A stretch of 12,918 bases of DNA from Amoebophrya sp. AT5.2 (taxonomy: Eukaryota; Sar; Dinophyceae; Syndiniales; Amoebophryaceae). Numbering within the stretch: position 1 is the first letter of the stretch; each line of letters opens with the position of its first letter. Below, piece by piece: positions 1 through 8,006 of this stretch. The DNA is taken from the NCBI GenBank assembly GCA_005223375.1, contig RXOD01005681.1, positions 1-12,918 on the forward strand, given 5' to 3'. The position numbers and the translations under genes are program-made. The notes beneath the pieces are model-generated. The model searched no databases. It saw only the letters and a list, made by a program, of their open reading frames with translations, and had not been told where the DNA came from.

Positions 1-137
1 TTATAAGGCTTGTTCTTTGTAACGGGGGAGAAAATCGCATTCTTTCATCCTCGCCACACCGTGCCTTATTTGTTTGCACAACTTGGTACAACGAATAAAT
101 CATATACAACGCGGCTTTGCCTTTGCAAACATCAAAA

Positions 138-2930
138 ATGGCGACTAGCTTCAACTTCTTTCTGTGGTGGTTCGCAGCCGCGGTCCGGCCCGCGATGGTT
201 GTCTCCGCTGCACAGCCGCCCAAGCTGGTCGTGCAAAGAGCATTGCCTTCAGCATCTGCGGAAGTAGACAGCAGCAAAGCGCGGGAACCAGCAGCAAGCG
301 GGAACAGCAGCACGGAAGCTGCGTCCGCTTCTTCCGTGCAGCTTCTCCCGACGCTGGGACTGCCACTGGGGCTGTACGATATGGTCGACGTCGGCGCCCC
401 TGGCGGGTTGGGGTCACCCAGTTCCTGCAGTAACGCCTCCTCCGGAAGCTCGCTGGTGAGTATGAGTTTACTGACGAGATCAACCACGAACTCCTCGCTA
501 TTCAGCCTCGGAGGCTCCTCGTCGGAGGATAGCAGCGTCGCTAGCGCTCGCCCGCAGTCGCAGTCGACAGTACAGAGGAGCTTCTTCAACAACATTCCAC
601 GCTGGTGGACGACCGCAAGCTTTCTTCGGAACAGCAAGTCCCCTGCTTGCAGCGAAATGACAATGAGTGCCCGCGAAGTAGGCGGGAGGCTTGGGGGAGG
701 TCGGGGCAGTCGGAAGAAGGAAAAAAGGATAGTCGCGCCGTCGTGGAAAAAGCGATTAAAAATGCGGCTGCAGAAGTGGGGGCTGATAACATTAATCACG
801 ACGCAGCGGAAGGGCAAGCGGCGGGATTACAACACAATTTTCTTCTTCATGCGACCTGGCGGGAAAAAGTCGCTGGACGGTGGAGCTAATGAAGACGATG
901 ACAGTTGCCAGCAAGGCGGGGTGGCGAACGAAATGCTCGTAGCGGTGTGTCCTCCGCGACCACCACCGGCAAAAAATACGGCACCCGCCGAGAAGAAGCC
1001 CTTTTCCCGCTGCGAGGAGAGGAAGGAAAGGTCTTCGGCACAGATGCAGCTGAAAGAGCCGGCGCCCAGAACCATGTTGATGCGAAGCCTCCCGCAGACC
1101 TTCTCGAAACGGGACTGCGAGAAAGAGGCCGCAACCCGCGAACAGCTTCCATCTGAACCTTCAAAACTTCTGCTGGGCGCGATGCCGGCTGCCAAGTTGC
1201 CGCGGTGGGCGCGATGGTGTGTTCCCCGCAGGTGGAATCACTGTCGGCGGTTTCTCCTGCAGCTCCTGCAGTGCGAAAAAGTCGACGCGATCCTTTTCAT
1301 CAACGATCCCGAAGTGGAGTGCGCCTTGCTACCGTGGTACGATGCTGAACAGCCTCGATGCGGCTCTGCAAGTGGAAGTGTCACTTGCAGAGCCGCATCG
1401 AGGCTGTTCGGGACCGCACGAGCGCCGTCTTTGGAGTCCTGCCACGCCCGGCTGCCTCGACGTCTGAGCAGTATGAGCGCTTGCGAGGGCGGCGCGGCGC
1501 CTTCTCCACGCCGCGACCAAGCATTGCGGATGCGCAGCTGGAGTCTCTTTTCTGCGAATCCAGCTGCTTCGCCTTCGGCTGCTGGGCGAAGAGGCGAGAC
1601 GTCCTGTTTTGCGGGACTGGTGAAAAAGCCATCTTCGCGCAGAGGCAGATCGGAAAGCTGTTGCTACGGTGGCATTATGAGGGGGCGCAGCCGTGCGTCC
1701 TCCTCTTTCGGGGAGAACCTGTTGAGGAAGAAACCCAATGCGCAAGAAACAAGCCCGGACAGTCCAACCGCACCCCTCGTCAACTGCGAGCAAGATGGAG
1801 AAAAGGGAAGTTCCGCCTGCGAGAGCGACGACGACGCCAGGCGATCGGGTAGTCAACGTGTGGTGGGGGATGACGATGAGTACGACAACGACACAGCCGT
1901 GTTGGCGGAAGAACTACTTCTCGCAGCAGACGTTCAGGAAGGTCTTGATCTGAGCTGTCCGCACGACATTGAGATCACGCAAACGAGAGGCCAAGTCTTT
2001 AGCTGCAGAACCGAAGCTGCTGCGGAAGTGGAAGAAGAGGATCAATATCAATCACCGCATCAGGAGTCCCTGCAGGAAGAGCGAATAGATCTGCAGGAGC
2101 GGCATGGTGTTTACGAAGGTGCTGCGTTCGTGCATGCGCACTTGGCCGTGAAAGATCACGTTCCACTGACGCTGAATGAGCTGGACGCCACGGCTGACCT
2201 GCTGGCCGGGTGGATAGACCGAGGGAAGAGGGTCTACGTGCACTGCAAAGCCGGTAAAGCGCGCTCGGCCATGGCCGTCTGTGCGCTGATGCTGAAATTC
2301 GCCAAAGTGGAGGTGGATGGGAATGAAGAGGTATCTGCAGAGGTGCTGCGTGACGAAAAACAACTCGAACATGATGGGGATGGGAGCTGCGAGCAGGAAA
2401 TTGGAGGAAGACTCCCGAAGAAGATGTTTCGCCCCTGCTCCGTCGACGAGGCGCTTGCGGTGCTGCGAATGCGACGACCGGCCACGCGAAAACTGGCGAC
2501 GAAGCCAGACAAGTACGAAGCAATGCTGGCGTACGCAGACCGACTCAATCGGGGTTCTTCGGGCGAACGATTTCGGCGCTATCGCTACAGGCACGTCGAC
2601 GTCGCGACCTCGACGTGGAGCGAAGACGAAGCCGACGATCAGGCTTGTTCATCGTCCGTTGAGAATCTGCCGTTTTCCTTCGTTCTGGGCGTGGCCGACG
2701 TGGTCATGGAGGCGGAGGCGGAGAAGAGCAAAGGCAATTGCTGTGGTGATCGAGGTAATCTCTACTTTGCTGACGGCGCCGGCGTAGGCATCATAAATAG
2801 CGACGAAGCCGAAGCTTCGAATTGCGATTGCGAAGCCGAACAAGAAGTGGGACTCGTGGACGCCCTGCGGTTGCTCTCCGTGAAAGACACACCGTTGTTG
2901 AGAGCAGAGGACCTACGTTGCGAAAAATAG
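138..2930 (+). CDS. PTPMT1-like dual-specificity phosphatase with large insertions
   Basis: One open frame of 930 codons from the first ATG (aaaaATGg context). The C-terminal half holds a cysteine phosphatase P-loop, HCKAGKARS (residues 702-710; nucleophile Cys703, Arg709), preceded by VKDHVP with the probable general acid Asp673. Upstream are LLLGAMP (344-350) and VDAILFIND (382-390), matching the LLLGAxP and GVxxVVxxNE elements of PTPMT1, the mitochondrial phosphatidylglycerophosphate phosphatase of cardiolipin synthesis. R-W-W at 155-157 may be the family's RWWD element. The N-terminus (FNFFLWWFAAAV) is hydrophobic and could be a signal or membrane anchor. PTPMT1 proteins are about 200 residues. 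Here conserved pieces are separated by hundreds of S/A/R/E-rich residues, so some of this may be unrecognised intron. The best coding signal leaves this frame at 1347-1409 and returns after about 1711. An alternative 3' splice would replace the last residues (see 3058-3192). Phosphatase fold sure; exon structure not. Confidence 0.75.
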   Translation: MATSFNFFLWWFAAAVRPAMVVSAAQPPKLVVQRALPSASAEVDSSKAREPAASGNSSTEAASASSVQLLPTLGLPLGLYDMVDVGAPGGLGSPSSCSNASSGSSLVSMSLLTRSTTNSSLFSLGGSSSEDSSVASARPQSQSTVQRSFFNNIPRWWTTASFLRNSKSPACSEMTMSAREVGGRLGGGRGSRKKEKRIVAPSWKKRLKMRLQKWGLITLITTQRKGKRRDYNTIFFFMRPGGKKSLDGGANEDDDSCQQGGVANEMLVAVCPPRPPPAKNTAPAEKKPFSRCEERKERSSAQMQLKEPAPRTMLMRSLPQTFSKRDCEKEAATREQLPSEPSKLLLGAMPAAKLPRWARWCVPRRWNHCRRFLLQLLQCEKVDAILFINDPEVECALLPWYDAEQPRCGSASGSVTCRAASRLFGTARAPSLESCHARLPRRLSSMSACEGGAAPSPRRDQALRMRSWSLFSANPAASPSAAGRRGETSCFAGLVKKPSSRRGRSESCCYGGIMRGRSRASSSFGENLLRKKPNAQETSPDSPTAPLVNCEQDGEKGSSACESDDDARRSGSQRVVGDDDEYDNDTAVLAEELLLAADVQEGLDLSCPHDIEITQTRGQVFSCRTEAAAEVEEEDQYQSPHQESLQEERIDLQERHGVYEGAAFVHAHLAVKDHVPLTLNELDATADLLAGWIDRGKRVYVHCKAGKARSAMAVCALMLKFAKVEVDGNEEVSAEVLRDEKQLEHDGDGSCEQEIGGRLPKKMFRPCSVDEALAVLRMRRPATRKLATKPDKYEAMLAYADRLNRGSSGERFRRYRYRHVDVATSTWSEDEADDQACSSSVENLPFSFVLGVADVVMEAEAEKSKGNCCGDRGNLYFADGAGVGIINSDEAEASNCDCEAEQEVGLVDALRLLSVKDTPLLRAEDLRCEK
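1347..1409. repeat. Perfect 28-bp inverted repeat (hairpin) inside the phosphatase gene
   Basis: The left arm 1347-1374 and right arm 1382-1409 are exact reverse complements, separated by a 7-nt loop (GAAGTGT). The arms start GAACAGCCTCGATGCGG and end CCGCATCGAGGCTGTTC. The element lies within an open frame and adds no stop. One arm plus the loop is 35 nt, which is 2 modulo 3. This is the shift needed to move from frame 138 to the frame that looks coding just downstream. It could be a foldback insertion, a small non-canonical intron, or a snap-back amplification or assembly artefact. Confidence 0.9.
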
Positions 2931-3057
2931 AACGAAATTTGAGGAAGGGAAAAAGTCCTGGGCAGGCAGAAAACTAGATTGATAGAACCCGTCGAAGAAA
3001 TACGAAAGGTCGATGAACACTGGTTGATGTGCGACGGTTCACGTCGCTCTTTTGCAG

Positions 3058-3192
3058 GGGCTGCGGAGTCATCCGCCTAAGCTGGTCGCTGGTGACAGCT
3101 CCTGCCAGTGTGCAGCTGGGCCGTAGTCCTTGCCGAAACCTAGAGAAGTTCACGTTCACGCCCGCGCCACGGGCTAAGTACGCAGAGTAGTT
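3058..3192 (+). CDS. Possible terminal exon, unassigned
   Basis: A good 3' splice site, CGCTCTTTTGCAG, ends at 3057. After it, the frame with codons starting at 3059 stays open to a TAG at about 3190. It has natural-looking composition (GCGVIRLSWSLVTAPASVQL, then an R/K/F/T-rich end) and a G/C-rich third position like the real genes. It would be in phase with a GTTGAG donor at 2897 in the upstream phosphatase gene. That splice would replace the last dozen residues of that protein with about 45 others. No family is recognised. It could also belong to an independent gene or be chance. Confidence 0.3.
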
Positions 3193-3351
3193 ACTTCCGC
3201 CCAATATAGGTGTGGTTGTCAGTTCACAACATCCGACACAATCTGCAACGAAGGCAGATGGTGGCAGATTCATCGGAATCTAAGTCTGCTTTTGCCAGCG
3301 CTGCGACTACTTTTACACTATAGTGAATGTTCCTTGCATTTGCATCTTTGA

Positions 3352-3600
3352 GAGTCGACAAGACTCTGTCTTGCATTGTCCGTACTTACGCGCGCAATCG
3401 AGATCGACCAGGCTGCGGACGGACAGGACAAGCCGCGCTACTGGACGGAACGAAACAACATCAACAGCACGGAGCCAACAGGCGAATTGGGTGATAGTAC
3501 ACAAAGTGTTCCTTCTTCGAGGAGGCAAGAGCGGCTTCTTGTTGTAGCGAAACAAGAGGAGCTGGAGCTGGAGCGAAGCGAGTTTGTGCTCAAGAAGTGA
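3352..3600 (+). CDS. Coding-like island, hypothetical (no ATG)
   Basis: An open frame runs from just after a TGA at 3349 to a TGA at 3598-3600, with no in-frame ATG near its start, so an upstream exon would be needed. The peptide has a natural acidic and polar composition (RAIEIDQAADGQDKPRYW in the middle, ending KQEELELERSEFVLKK). The third position is G/C-rich in its first half. A possible acceptor, CATCTTTGAG, ends at 3354. No domain is recognised. This may be the last exon of a small gene or a chance frame. Confidence 0.27.
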   Translation, partial: ESTRLCLALSVLTRAIEIDQAADGQDKPRYWTERNNINSTEPTGELGDSTQSVPSSRRQERLLVVAKQEELELERSEFVLKK

Positions 3601-4140
3601 AGAATCGATCTACTTAATCAAAATGGAGTGCAGAAGCAGGTGCAGTGCCAGTGGCTTTGTGAGTGAGATAAAACTTTATCCCATTATTGCATTTTTGATG
3701 GTGCGTGGATTGCAAAAAAGAGGCTAGGAAGGATGGATTCGTGGCAGAACGAGATAGGCCGGCGCGTGCTAAGATGGCAGTCGCCGGGCGGGCTGTTTTC
3801 AAGGTATCTAGTATTCGTATTCATTTTGAATTTCTTCTTCTTGCTTGACCTTGGACTTCGTTTCTCGTGCGGGGTTTAAAAGAAGATTCAATGCACTGTT
3901 GACCACACGACAGGTTACGAGCCCGACAGGCAACCGGCGGCTCGCCTTCTCTTGCTGCACGACAGACTGCCGTCCGCTGCGATTACCCGCTGCCATGGCG
4001 CTTCGATTGGGGTACTGTAGCAAGTGATTTCCCCAGCGCATTCGCATCCATTCGCAAGTTTTGATTTAAATTTAGCAGGTTGTACTCGCAGTCGTAATTC
4101 ATTGAGTGCAGCGAGTCTCCGAATGAATTGATGCAGCGAG

Positions 4141-4402
4141 ATGTTGCGCCTGAGGACACGACTTTGTTGAGCCTATGACCAGCAGTCAACGAAAGCTCTC
4201 GCACCACTCGCTCCGCTCCAGCAAACAAAAAAATCCAAAGCCAAACTCTAACTCCACAACAAGGTGGGCATGATCCGGCGAGCCCGATGATGGAGATGTG
4301 CATCACGCTCCACAACAGCATGTACTCCCTGTTCGCGGGGATCGTTTTCTGGATCGGCTGGATCATGTGCCGGATTCGACCCAAGGTTATCATGTTCGGC
4401 CG
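4141..4402 (+). CDS. COX2A: Cytochrome c oxidase subunit 2, N-terminal part (COX2A-like), exons 1-2
   Basis: Exon 2 encodes DPASPMMEMCITLHNSM followed by a hydrophobic helix (about residues 42-58, SLFAGIVFWIGWIM) and the basic RIRPKV. This matches the cox2 N-terminal signature (QDPA[ST]P[IM]ME..I.LH) and first membrane helix. In apicomplexans, dinoflagellates and chlorophycean algae COX2 is split, and the N-terminal piece is nuclear and imported into mitochondria. The model is exon 1 at 4141-4165 (MLRLRTRL, an Arg-rich presequence with no acidic residues), intron 4166-4221, and exon 2 at 4222-4402. The phases agree. Exon 2 has about 85% G/C at third positions, against a low-GC background, which argues for a working nuclear gene. 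The frame hits TGA at 4404, overlapping a possible donor (GTGAAG at 4403). The second helix expected in COX2A was not found. Family sure; gene ends not. Confidence 0.68.
4166..4221 (+). other. Predicted 56-nt phase-1 intron in COX2A-like gene
   Basis: The donor is GTTGAG and the acceptor is a pyrimidine-rich run ending CGCTCCGCTCCAG. Removing it joins ATG-MLRLRTRL to the cox2 signature exon in frame and skips a TGA at 4176. Only the phase and splice signals support it; no transcript is available. Confidence 0.5.
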
Positions 4403-5041
4403 GTGAAGATGAACAAAGAACTACTTTAGTTTACTACTACGATCGAAAGATCGGCGAGCTGCCTAACTCACTGCGCTTGTTGCATGCGCCACCGCATGAT
4501 GAAGAAGATGGATGGAATGGAAGACGGAGGTAAAGAAACGTCTGCGCGAGGAGAACAAAAGATGTTCGTCGTGTGCCTGAACGAAGTTTTTTTAGATCAT
4601 TGCCCGTGATGAAGATACAAAAAGCTCGAGCGGATCACGACAGCTTGTGCTTACTATCTTCGTGAAGTGTCCCACTGTCCTCATTGCTCGCAAGATGGAC
4701 GTGAGTCATCGGCTGTGAAGATCCGCGTGGTCGTCATCGTGCCTCCTTTGATGTCCAACAGTCGCTATAGAAAGTGCGAGAATAATACAACCCAAGGAAC
4801 GGAGGTTCCGGTACGGGCAGCGCTTCGTAGAAGTAGGGGAGCGAGCGTCTTTGTACAGACACGATATAGAAGGGTAAGAAGGAGCTACGTATAGAGGTTC
4901 ATCTATTTGATATTCTCTCACTCTGCTGCTGCTCTCCGTCTCCCCCCGCTTGTTCGCTGAGAATCGCAATGAGTCGCTAGATTGTTAAGCACGACAGACG
5001 TAGTGGCACGGGCACCGCTTCCGCTACACCAGAACAAGCCG
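4403..5041. other. Unresolved 3' region of COX2A-like gene and intergenic DNA
   Basis: This stretch should hold the rest of COX2A if that gene is complete. One strong acceptor, GAAGTTTTTTTAG, ends at 4595. From 4596 the frame in phase with exon 2 is open for 23 codons (SLPVMKIQKARADHDSLCLL) to a TGA at 4663, which overlaps a second GTGAAG. No WT..P motif typical of the second cox2 helix was found in any + frame. A short frame at 4730-4894 is basic and unassigned. The remainder shows no recognisable feature. Confidence 0.4.
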
Positions 5042-7989
5042 ATGAGGCGTTCCCTGTGTCGCGCACTTCCTGGCGGGGCGTGCCGGTTCGCGCCACCACC
5101 GCCTCCCGGACGCCGAGCTGCTGCTGCGCAGCCTGTTGCGAGCAACGCAAAGGTCAAGAATGTGGAGCGAACGGCCTCGTCGAGCTCCGAACATCAGGGC
5201 GGAAGGTGCGCATTCCCAGCCCCACCGATCGCGACGGGCAACAGCACTTCTCAGGGAGTCGCAGCCGCACCAGGGGGCTCCTCTGCACCACCAGCAGGGC
5301 CCGAAACTGAGAAGTTGTCCGCGCCGCTGGCCGAGGAGCAACAGTTGTGCCGACAACTCGAGGCAGCGCTGATGCTGAGTGCGGCGGGTGGACATTGCGC
5401 TACGGGGGATAAACGTTCGCCAGAAGATCATGATCGTGCGAGCGACAGCGAGGGGACGAGCGCTCCGCCGCACGTAAAGCGTGTCCTTTCCCTGTTGCTC
5501 GAAAAAGGCCGCGAGGATGAGGTGAGGAACGTGAATTTGCTGTCGACCTCAGTGTACCTGCGCTGGTTGGAGCGCCTCGCATCGAGCTGCAAGAGCTTCG
5601 TTACCACTGGTGTTGCGCCGGGTGGGAGCAGCTCAGCAGCGTCGCAACATGCGTGTTTTCACGTGCTCTTCGACCTAGTTTGCGCGCGGCACGATAGCTA
5701 CATGCGCACGGGGGTCTTTGCGCCGGACGCGGGAGCACTGGCTTGCACCAGGCGGGGAGATGAAGGGGCAGAGATACTCAACGACTATGCGAAGAACGCA
5801 GCGTTCCCCTTCGAGCAGTTGTCCGGGCGCTCCGACTTTCTCACGAAGCTTTTGACTGCGAAAAGCACGGGAGAACAAGGCGTCACAAGCAGTCTGCGAA
5901 GCGAGCGAGACGCGTACGCGCTGCTGCGACTGCTGCCACCAGCGCACGCAGTGCCGCTCATCTCAGCTTTCTTGTCGGAGGTGGTGCAGCGCGACGCGCT
6001 CTCATACGAGAAGGTTTCGGATGGCAAGGGGCTGGAGGAGTGCTGCGTGGAAATCGCGAGGCATACCGTGGATGCAGAAGAAAAATACTTTGGGGCGGCC
6101 AGCAGCGGATTACACGCGCAGGAACAAGCAGACGAACGCTACTGTATTTCCGAGGCGGAACTAGTAGATCAGCAGGAGGCAGGCTCAAGCGGCTCCGCTC
6201 CGAAGAAATCGAAAGCAGAAAGAGTCTCTGCGCTGAAGGAGAGGTACTTGGCGCAAGCGCGAGAAATTGCAGACCGGACTACGAACAACACATCTTCTAG
6301 CAGTGCTTCCTTGCAGCTAGACCGCGGCAAGGAGGAGCTCGAGAAATTTCTGAAGTTGTGTGTGGCCCGCGCGAATGTGCCGTTGATTCGCGCCGGAATC
6401 CTGCCCATGATCGAGGCGGTGGCATATTACGGAATGGCAGCAGACCATTCCGCGCTGCAGCATCCGGCGCAGCACCAGATGCGAGTGGATTCCAGCGTCT
6501 CGACGCGCAGCGGCGCGCGGAACAAGAAGGCGCCGGTCGGCGGCTGCTTCGTGTCGCTTTACAGCGACTTCGTGAGTGACCACGTCGACGCACTGGCGCC
6601 GAGCGACTGTGCGCGATTCATCACGGCACTGGCGAAGCCGGTAGCGTGCTCTTTTGAACAACTTAATTGATGCAGACCCTGTGTTGAATCTTTCCGTCCC
6701 ATCTGAGACTGAAGATTGACTCGAAACATATTTTTATCCCTCCGTTCCTCGTCCAGGTCTTCTCCACCGATGAGTTCTGGATGTTCATGTTAGCGAAGCG
6801 GACGCAGGATTGCATCACGGAGTTTTCTGGGCTGCAATTGGTGTCGATTGCGTACAGCTTCGCTGACCAGTACCTCGAGGACGACGACTTCATGCGTGTA
6901 CTGGTAGACGAGCTGCTCTTCTGCGCCACTGATCCTGAAAGTAGAAGTGCAACGAGCACGGACACCAAGTTCGCTACGCTCACCGTGTACCAGAAGACTG
7001 CGATGCTGTGGTCGTGCGCCAAGCTGCGGTACAGGGACGAGGAGCTAGCCCGGGCGGTTGTGGCTGAGGTCGCAGAGAATTTGCAGAGGCACACGTTGCA
7101 GGAAAACGGCTCGGCTAGTGCTCCACAACACCGTCAGCAGCTGCTGCACTCGCACTACCGGCAGTTCGTGTACGCCTTGGGCTTTCTCGATTTGCTGGAC
7201 TTGGTGGCCGACGTGTCCGGCGGTGTTGAAAACGAACTCATAAAGAACTTGGCGCGACAAGTGCGTCGCGCGGCCAGCGCCAAGGACGAAGAAGACGAGT
7301 GGGCCCACACGAGCGCCGCCACGAGCCTTTACCTGTTTCCAGCGAACGCGCGGACACGAAAGGACTTCTTGGCGCCTGCTACAGCCGCGACTTCATCAGG
7401 ACGAGAGCGAGTGCGAGAGGCAGGGCCAAGCCCAACTGCGCACCCGGCTTTCGCGTCTGGAAAACTCGAGCAGGGCACAATATCTACTTCTGTCATGACT
7501 TCTGAACGTGGAGAAGGAGGTCATCCACCGGCCCATCTGCGCCCCTTTTTCATGCTCCTTGCTTCGTCGCTGAATATGCTTTCGGTGAACCGGCAGTTCT
7601 TCGCCTCAAAGCGTCCGAGTCTGGCGAGCCGGCGAGTGAAGCTGATCCTTTCGTGCTTTTTATCCGGCATGCTCGGCCCCGTCACCGATTTCCCGCTGTC
7701 TGTGTTGAAGCAGCTGAGCAAGTGCGGCAGTGCTTTGGACGGGCTGAAAACCGGGGGGCACGAGACGGACTCCTCGGGGTTCCACCTAGAGGTCGCGACC
7801 GTGCTGGATCAACTGCGCGTGGCGTACGGTTTGGAGAAAGCCGCCGCGCCTTTCGTGCTGGACCTGCTCCTGACGCAAAGCCAGCCGTTCTTTAAGCAGC
7901 TGGCGGCTGCTGGTGCTGTTGGGGAAGAGCGAGCGGAAGGCGAACACCGAGAAAAAGAAAAAAGACTGGCGTACGTGTTCGGGGGGTAA
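5042..7989 (+). CDS. RAP / heptatricopeptide-type mitochondrial RNA-binding protein, two exons
   Basis: Exon 1 is 5042-6640 (533 codons) and exon 2 is 6757-7989, giving 943 residues. The first in-frame ATG starts an Arg/Ala-rich, acid-free N-terminus (MRRSLCRALPGGACRF) typical of a mitochondrial presequence. About 120 low-complexity residues follow, then helical repeats. Examples are APSDCARFITALAKP joined to VFSTDEFWMFMLAKRTQD, and FSGLQLVSIAYSFADQYL, the pattern of FASTK/OPR-like repeats. Near the end FHLEVATVLDQLRVAYGLEK (from residue 875) and VLDLLL (from 900) match the start of a RAP domain. RAP proteins are expanded in alveolates and act on mitochondrial or plastid RNA. The RAP domain stops just after RLAYVFGG, where IEVDGPxH would continue. 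A GTAAG at 7986 overlaps the stop, so a third exon (for example 8026-8146) is plausible. Class likely; exact RNA target unknown. Confidence 0.7.
6641..6756 (+). other. 116-nt phase-0 intron in the RAP-type gene
   Basis: The donor is GTAGCG at 6641. The acceptor is pyrimidine-rich and ends CCTCGTCCAG at 6756. Without splicing the frame stops at TGA 6668-6670. Splicing joins two halves of one helical repeat (ITALAKP to VFSTDEFW) without a frame change. A stronger-looking donor, GTGAGTGA at 6572, is also phase 0 but would delete conserved-looking repeat residues. Confidence 0.7.
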
Positions 7990-8006
7990 GAGGGGGCGGG
8001 AGCGGG
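7981..8006 (+). other. Potential G-quadruplex at the RAP gene 3' end
   Basis: Four G-runs (G6, G5, G3, G3) are separated by TAAGA, C and AGC. The element covers the TAA stop (7987-7989) and the GTAAGAG donor-like site at 7986. It could affect splicing or termination in the transcript. The motif is read directly from sequence; folding is not shown. Confidence 0.6.

Larger units (their letters stand above)
2931..4140. other. Gene-poor stretch with two coding-like islands
   Basis: No gene is confidently placed here. Two islands look coding: 3058-3192 and 3352-3600, listed separately. Between 3600 and 4140 there are several short frames with plausible splice signals. One is ATG at 3774 followed by a donor-like AAG/GTATCT at 3801-3809. 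Another is a coding-like run at 3886-4020 that is open in two frames. None can be joined with confidence. The stretch is visibly more A/T-rich than the genes. Confidence 0.5.

Noticed and set aside
605..1156. Gene-like frames offset from the phosphatase frame (605-889 and 905-1156)
   Set aside because: Composition looks natural, but third positions are less G/C-rich (about 50-58%) than in the main frame (about 67%), and the PTPMT1 motif LLLGAMP is in the main frame. Kept only as a doubt in the findings.
1337..1390. GT-AG intron spanning the hairpin (GTACGA...TTGCAG, 54 nt)
   Set aside because: The signals look good, but the length is 0 modulo 3 and the junction makes a TGA, so it cannot explain the frame switch.
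1329..1856. 175-codon - strand frame over the hairpin
   Set aside because: Its apparent repeat of EQPRCGSAS comes only from the palindrome. The rest is Arg/Ser/Ala-rich shadow of the + strand gene.
2974..3273. 99-codon - strand frame starting at a true ATG
   Set aside because: It overlaps the better-supported + island at 3058-3192, has no recognisable domain, and is the only candidate on this strand nearby.
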